Below, piece after piece: positions 59,774 through 64,000 of a stretch of DNA of 64,000 nt (position 1 is the first letter of the stretch; each line of letters begins with the position of its first letter). Position numbers and translations under genes: made by a program. The DNA is taken from NCBI GenBank assembly GCA_965200465.1, contig OZ241358.1:1302001-1366000 (forward strand), in the 5' to 3' direction. This DNA is from Azophilus sp965200465 (GTDB lineage Bacteria; Pseudomonadota; Gammaproteobacteria; Pseudomonadales; Azotimanducaceae). The notes below the pieces were generated by a model, which was not told the DNA's origin, did no database searches, and saw nothing but the letters and a program-made list of their open reading frames with translations.

Positions 59774-60652
59774 TCAGACCTCCATGGGCCTGAGCAGCTT
59801 GGGCCATTGCTCCATGGTTGCGGCCATGCGCTCACCGATTTCCTCCACCGTAAAGGGCGCCGCCAGCGGCTCCCCCTGGGCGATTTCCGTAACCTGCCAG
59901 GAGAGCAGGCTGACGCGGTTGCCGCCGGCGTAGAACTGGCGGCCGGTGACCTTGGCCGCCTCGTCGGTGCAGAGCCAGACCACCACTGGGGAGACTTTCT
60001 CCGGCGCCAAGCTCTCCTCCACGTTCTCCGGCATGATGTCTTCGGTCAAACGGGACCAGGCCGCCGGCGCCAAGGTGTTGACGGTGATGCCGTACTTCAC
60101 CCCCTCCAGCGCCAGCACCCGGGTGAGGCCGGCGATGCCGGCCTTGGCGGCGCCGTAGTTGGTCTGGCCGAAGTTGCCGATCAGCCCGGAGGTGGAACTG
60201 GTGTTGATGATGCGCCCGCCGCTCCCCTGCGCCAGCATTTGGTCCCAAGCCGCCTTGGCCACCAGATAGGTGCCGCGCAGATGCACATCGACCACGATGT
60301 CCCACATCTCGTTGGTCATGTTCTTGAAGGACTTGTCGCGCAGGATGCCGGCGTTGTTGATGCAGATGTCGATCTTGCCGAAGTTGTCGACGCAGGCCTG
60401 CACCATCGCCTTGGCTGCGGCCTCGTCGGCAACGGAGCCGTAGTCCGCCGCCGCCTGCCCGCCGGCGGCCTTGATTTCCGCCGCCACCTTGTCGGCCATG
60501 GCCGAACCGCCGCCGCCGCTGCCGTCCCGGGCGCCGCCTAGGTCATTCACCACCACGGCGGCCCCCTCCTGCGCCAGCAGCAGGGCGTGGGTTCGCCCCA
60601 AACCGCCCCCGGCGCCGGTCACCAGCGCCACCTTTCCATCCAGCTTGCCCAT
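59774..60652 (-). CDS. Short-chain dehydrogenase (multifunctional-enzyme-type 3-hydroxyacyl-CoA dehydrogenase)
   Basis: A 292-residue NAD(P)-dependent SDR. The cofactor loop TGAGGGLGR, the long DLGGARDGSGGGGSAMADKV segment, INNAGIL and the catalytic Ser-Tyr-Lys in NTSSTSG...NYGAAKAG are intact. The DLGG segment is that of the dehydrogenase domain of peroxisomal multifunctional enzyme 2, so a 3-hydroxyacyl-CoA substrate is likely. GGAGG precedes ATG 60652. It is the first gene of the four-gene minus-strand cluster. Confidence 0.9.
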   Translation of the reverse strand: MGKLDGKVALVTGAGGGLGRTHALLLAQEGAAVVVNDLGGARDGSGGGGSAMADKVAAEIKAAGGQAAADYGSVADEAAAKAMVQACVDNFGKIDICINNAGILRDKSFKNMTNEMWDIVVDVHLRGTYLVAKAAWDQMLAQGSGGRIINTSSTSGLIGNFGQTNYGAAKAGIAGLTRVLALEGVKYGITVNTLAPAAWSRLTEDIMPENVEESLAPEKVSPVVVWLCTDEAAKVTGRQFYAGGNRVSLLSWQVTEIAQGEPLAAPFTVEEIGERMAATMEQWPKLLRPMEV

Positions 60653-61059
60653 GCATGCCTCCAGCTTTGGTTGCAAAGGGAGCATTCTATTGCGCCAAAC
60701 CGGAAAGTAAATCTCGCCGTGCGCCTCGCTTTCCCGCCTTCCATCAACGCAAGCGACTTTGAGAAGAGCTGGGCCTCATTGACAAAATAATTTTGTATAT
60801 TCATGCAAGATATTGATTTTTATAAATTAAATTTTAGACATGAATAGCTGCCCGCAAACCGTTTTGGGATATCCCTGTGCATACGGGATTGCATCCCGCC
60901 CGCCTTTGCGGCGAAGATGTGCAGGGCTTGCCGATGCGCCAGCGTCTTGAAAGCGGGCGCAGCCGCGGCGGCGGGGCGTGGGGGCGTCGCAGGAAATTCC
61001 GTCCGCGCCTCGGCTGCGCGGCGTCGGCGTCCCTTGGCAAACGTGCGGAAGGGGGTTTT
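60653..61059. other. AT-rich divergent promoter region, no gene
   Basis: The 407 bases between the divergent SDR and amidohydrolase genes hold an AT-rich core at about 60775-60845 with a TTGACA (60778) and several TATA-like blocks on both strands. I could not choose a single promoter pair. The amidohydrolase frame stays open from 60877 to 61059 but is arginine-rich and not homologous. Confidence 0.5.
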
Positions 61060-62772
61060 ATGCTCGATCTGATCATCAAAAACGGGCGCATCATCGACGG
61101 CGCCGGCGGGCCGGAGATGCAAGGGGACCTGGGCGTCAAGGGCGGGCGCATCGTCGCCTTGGGTCGCATGGAGGAGGCCGCCGCAGAGGTCTTGGACGCC
61201 CAAGGCTGCGCCGTCGCGCCCGGCTTCGTGGACGTCCACACCCACTATGACGCCCAGGTGTTCTGGGACCCGGCGCTCAGCCCCTCCTGCCACCAGGGCG
61301 TGACCACGGTTTGCGGCGGCAACTGCGGCTTCAGCATTGCGCCCCTAAGCCCGCAGGCCGCGCCCTACCTGCTGCGGATGCTGGCTAGGGTGGAGGGCAT
61401 GCCGGAAGCCTGCCTGGAGCAGGGGGTGCCTTGGAATTGGCGCAGCTTCGGCGACTACTTGGCCCGCATTGAGGGCAACTTGGGCGTCAACGCCGGCTTC
61501 CTGGCCGGGCACAGCGCCATTCGCCGGGTGGTCATGGACGAACGCGCAGTGGGGGAGCGGGCCACCGCCGAAGAACTGGAGGCCATGAAGGCGCTGCTGG
61601 CGCAGAGCATTGAGCAGGGCGCACTGGGCTTCTCCACTTCCTTGTCCACCACCCACAACGACGGCGACGGCCAGCCGGTGCCGTCCCGCCACGCCGCTTA
61701 TGACGAAATTCTGGAGTTGGCGCGGGTGGCGGGCGACCATGAGGGCACCTCCGTTGAGGTCGTGCCGGGGGTGGGCGTCTTCCCGGACGAGGTGCGGCAG
61801 TTGCTCGCCGATCTTTCCACTGTTTCCCGCCGCCCGGTGAACTGGAATGTCCTCAACCCTGGCCCCGAAGAGCAGTTGCGCAACCAGCTGGGCATCAGCG
61901 ACATCGCCCGGCGCAACGGCGGCAAGGTGGTGGGGCTGACCATGCCGCAGCCGACGGTGCTGCGCCTCAACCTATACGGCGGCATGGTGTTCGACGCCAT
62001 GCAGGGCTGGGCGGACCTGTTCAAGCTGCCGGTGGCCGAGCGCATGGAGGCGCTCAAAGACCCGCAGCGCCGTCAGGCGTTGGACGCCAGCGCCAAGTCC
62101 GGCGGCCCCTTCCAGCCCATCTCCGATTGGCGCCGCTGGATGGTGCATGCGGTGTTCGACCCGGCACACAAGGAGTTGGAGGGCCGCACGATTGGCGACC
62201 TCGCCGCCGAGCGGGGCCAAGACCCCTTTGCTGTCATGATCGAGCTGGCGTTGGCGGAGGGCTTGCGCACCTCCTTCATTCCATTGGATTTTTTCGGCGG
62301 CGACGATGAGTCCCTGTGGCCGCAGCGGGCCAAGCTGTGGAGCGACGAGCGCACCGTGGTCGGCGCATCGGACGCCGGCGCCCATCTGGACATGATCGAC
62401 ACCTTTACCTACGCCACCCGCATGTTGGCGGAAGGGGTGCGCAAGCGCGGGCTTATCTCCCTGGAGGAGGCGGTGCATCAACTCACCCTGGTGCCGGCCG
62501 AACTGCTGGGCCTGCGCGAGCGCGGCCGGCTGCGCACCGGCTGGCATGCGGACATCGTGGTGTTCGACCCGGAGACCGTGGGGCCGGGGCCGGTGGGCAT
62601 GCGCTCCGACCTGCCAGCCGGGGAAAGCCGCGTCTATGCCGAAGCCGAGGGCGTGCGGGCGGTGTTCGTCAACGGCCGCTGCATCCTGCGCGACGGCCAG
62701 CACACCGGAGCGCTGCCGGGCAAGGCGCTGCGCTCCGGCAAGGACACCTACACGCCAGCCGCGACCTTCTGA
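61060..62772 (+). CDS. Amidohydrolase family 3 / N-acyl-D-amino-acid deacylase-like protein
   Basis: A 570-residue zinc hydrolase. Metal ligands are seen at His60 and His62 (VDVHTHYDAQ), and GASDAGAHLDMIDTFTYATRML near residue 440 supplies the distal aspartate region. NCGFSIAPLSPQAA, GHSAIR and the C-terminal LRTGWHADIVVFDPETV are typical of D-aminoacylase/dihydroorotase-like amidohydrolases. GGAAGGGGG lies before ATG 61060. Substrate not determined. Confidence 0.88.
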   Translation: MLDLIIKNGRIIDGAGGPEMQGDLGVKGGRIVALGRMEEAAAEVLDAQGCAVAPGFVDVHTHYDAQVFWDPALSPSCHQGVTTVCGGNCGFSIAPLSPQAAPYLLRMLARVEGMPEACLEQGVPWNWRSFGDYLARIEGNLGVNAGFLAGHSAIRRVVMDERAVGERATAEELEAMKALLAQSIEQGALGFSTSLSTTHNDGDGQPVPSRHAAYDEILELARVAGDHEGTSVEVVPGVGVFPDEVRQLLADLSTVSRRPVNWNVLNPGPEEQLRNQLGISDIARRNGGKVVGLTMPQPTVLRLNLYGGMVFDAMQGWADLFKLPVAERMEALKDPQRRQALDASAKSGGPFQPISDWRRWMVHAVFDPAHKELEGRTIGDLAAERGQDPFAVMIELALAEGLRTSFIPLDFFGGDDESLWPQRAKLWSDERTVVGASDAGAHLDMIDTFTYATRMLAEGVRKRGLISLEEAVHQLTLVPAELLGLRERGRLRTGWHADIVVFDPETVGPGPVGMRSDLPAGESRVYAEAEGVRAVFVNGRCILRDGQHTGALPGKALRSGKDTYTPAATF

Positions 62773-62870
62773 TGGGTCGCCTAGCGCCGCAAGGCGAGGA
62801 CAACCGCCGCTAGGTTGCCGCTGTTGTGATTTGAATGCGGGCGGTTGTTGGTCGCATTTAAGGAGTTGCC

Positions 62871-64000
62871 GTGGAGCTCATGCGTCAACCCGGTGAATCC
62901 GGGCGGCTGGGGGACTGGCTTCAGGCTAATCTCGCTGCGGATTGGATCCATTTCCGGGCAGCAGTCGCTTTTGTCAAGCGTTCCGGGGTTAAGCACATTG
63001 CAGCGCAGCTCGCTGCCTTTGCCGAAGCAGGGGAAGTCGAGATCATCGTCGGCATTGACCATCAGGGCACGTCATACGAGGGCCTTGACGGCCTGCTGCG
63101 GGCGGCGTCTCCGAACGGTCGGGTGGTTGTCTTCCATAATCGGCTGCGCTACACCTTCCACCCGAAGTTGTATCTTTTCAAGTCGGCAACTCATGCGGAA
63201 GTTGTTGTCGGGTCGGGAAATCTAACGGAAGGAGGGTTGTTCACCAACTATGAGGCTGCGCTTCGCCTTGGCTTTGATCTTGCTAAGCCGGAGGATGCGG
63301 CGGCGCTTCAGTTGGTGGGGTCCGCGCTTGATGAATGGTCGAACCTAGGGTCGGGAACGGCCTTCGCTTTGGACGACGGGCTTCTCAGTCGCTTGCGGAA
63401 CCTGCGCCTTGTGCCCATGGAGGTGCTTACGGCCAGCCAGAGCGGCGAGTCGTCCGCCGGTTCCGGTGCCGCGGCTTCCCCGTTTGCATCGCGCCAGGAA
63501 CACCCAGCGCCCTTAAGCTCAAGGTCAACCTCAAGGCCGGAAGGCGGGGTGCCTAGTGGCGAGATGCAGGAAGGGACGAGCGGCCCAAGGCGCCAGCCGC
63601 TTTCCGCCTCTTGCTTTGTGATGACCCTGCAAAAAACCGATGTTGGCGTCGGCCAGACTAGTGAAGGGACGTCAAAGCGTTCACCGGAAATCTTTATTCC
63701 ACTGTCCGCCCGTGATGCACAACCCTCTTTTTGGGATTGGCCGCACGGCTTTTCGGAGGACTCTGCGAGATCGGGAAAGTGGGACCGTCAAGCAAGGGTG
63801 CGCCTCGGTGCCGCCGCCATCACCGTAAACATGATGACTTGGCCCGATAGACACGACTTTCGGCTGCGCAGCGAGTCTTTGCGCAGCGCCGCCAAGGTTG
63901 GCGACATCCTGCGGATTGAAAAGGTCAAACCGGAACTGGGCTTCGACTACTACGTTGAAATCATACCCGAGGGGACTGCACCGCATACGGAGCATTTGCT
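62871..64000 (+). CDS. Phospholipase-D-fold restriction nuclease-like protein, 3' end outside the window
   Basis: The frame starts at GTG 62871 (AAGGAG 5 nt upstream; ATG 62880 is an alternative) and is open to the window edge, 376 codons. The N-terminal part has VKHIAAQLAAFAEAGEVEIIVGID, the HxK motif at His97-Lys99 (TFHPKLYLF) and GSGNLTEGGLFTNYEA, a PLD-type nuclease site. The later FIPLSARDAQPSFWDWPHGF matches the DNA-recognition-like domain in NgoFVII-type PLD endonucleases. Residues about 190-230 are a low-complexity Ser/Gly/Pro linker. It may begin a restriction or defence block beyond the window. Confidence 0.75.
   Translation, partial: MELMRQPGESGRLGDWLQANLAADWIHFRAAVAFVKRSGVKHIAAQLAAFAEAGEVEIIVGIDHQGTSYEGLDGLLRAASPNGRVVVFHNRLRYTFHPKLYLFKSATHAEVVVGSGNLTEGGLFTNYEAALRLGFDLAKPEDAAALQLVGSALDEWSNLGSGTAFALDDGLLSRLRNLRLVPMEVLTASQSGESSAGSGAAASPFASRQEHPAPLSSRSTSRPEGGVPSGEMQEGTSGPRRQPLSASCFVMTLQKTDVGVGQTSEGTSKRSPEIFIPLSARDAQPSFWDWPHGFSEDSARSGKWDRQARVRLGAAAITVNMMTWPDRHDFRLRSESLRSAAKVGDILRIEKVKPELGFDYYVEIIPEGTAPHTEHL

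Overview
The window reads as a GC-rich chromosome segment of a free-living or host-associated gammaproteobacterium. This is inferred from a LexA gene preceded by a CTGT-N8-ACAG box, an hpt gene paired with an S-methyl-5'-thioinosine phosphorylase, a large TonB-dependent receptor and an RND pump. Most host genes use TTG leucine codons heavily; a few blocks (the leucine-rich-repeat surface protein, the DUF1643 gene) do not and look acquired. I cannot name the species; the mix of luciferase-like oxidoreductases, acyl-CoA enzymes, toxin-antitoxin modules and many gene remnants suggests a large, decaying accessory genome like those of uncultured marine bacteria.

Layout. 84-7,467: small membrane protein; an adaptor-RND-luciferase-like oxidoreductase operon on the minus strand with a 31-bp palindrome ahead of it; a carotenoid-oxygenase-family dioxygenase. 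7,503-12,471: lexA, a frameshifted secreted protein, a DUF4143 ATPase, an MscS channel, hpt and the thioinosine phosphorylase. 12,515-17,116: an insertion-scarred zone with a small secreted protein and a leucine-rich-repeat/GLUG surface protein whose 5' end is replaced by a broken transposase. 17,201-28,131: tRNA-Gly, a sodium:solute symporter with its DUF4212 subunit, a second luciferase-like enzyme, an Rpn-family nuclease, NUDIX hydrolase, hicAB, an Eis-like acetyltransferase, 1-Cys peroxiredoxin and a polytopic membrane protein. 28,355-33,152: repeat-rich accessory region (sucrase/ferredoxin-like protein with five internal 42-bp repeats, DUF1643, an AAA-nuclease, a phd antitoxin with a beheaded PIN toxin).

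33,331-44,427: a branched-chain-type ABC transporter operon (livH, livM, livG, livF, then an acyl-CoA synthetase) cut between livH and livM by a 5.6-kb block carrying a BtuF remnant, two ATPases and a methyltransferase-endonuclease pair. 44,555-53,612: two sulfotransferases, an aspartyl/asparaginyl hydroxylase-like protein, an AlbA_2/HATPase gene followed by a 21-bp tandem repeat, insertion-sequence debris and the TonB receptor. 53,704-54,640: two gene stubs flanking an orphan promoter-terminator pair. 54,837-62,772: a LivK-type lipoprotein, larC, an acyl-CoA-type cluster (methyltransferase, thiolase, DUF35 protein, short-chain dehydrogenase) and an amidohydrolase. 62,871 to the edge: the start of a phospholipase-D-fold nuclease that runs out of the window.

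How the parts fit: the LivHMGF/LivK-like transporter, the acyl-CoA synthetase and the thiolase/SDR cluster could together import and degrade a carboxylic acid substrate (inference). The nuclease, ATPase, toxin-antitoxin and restriction genes form several small mobile or defence-like blocks, each bordered by dispersed repeats or gene stubs.
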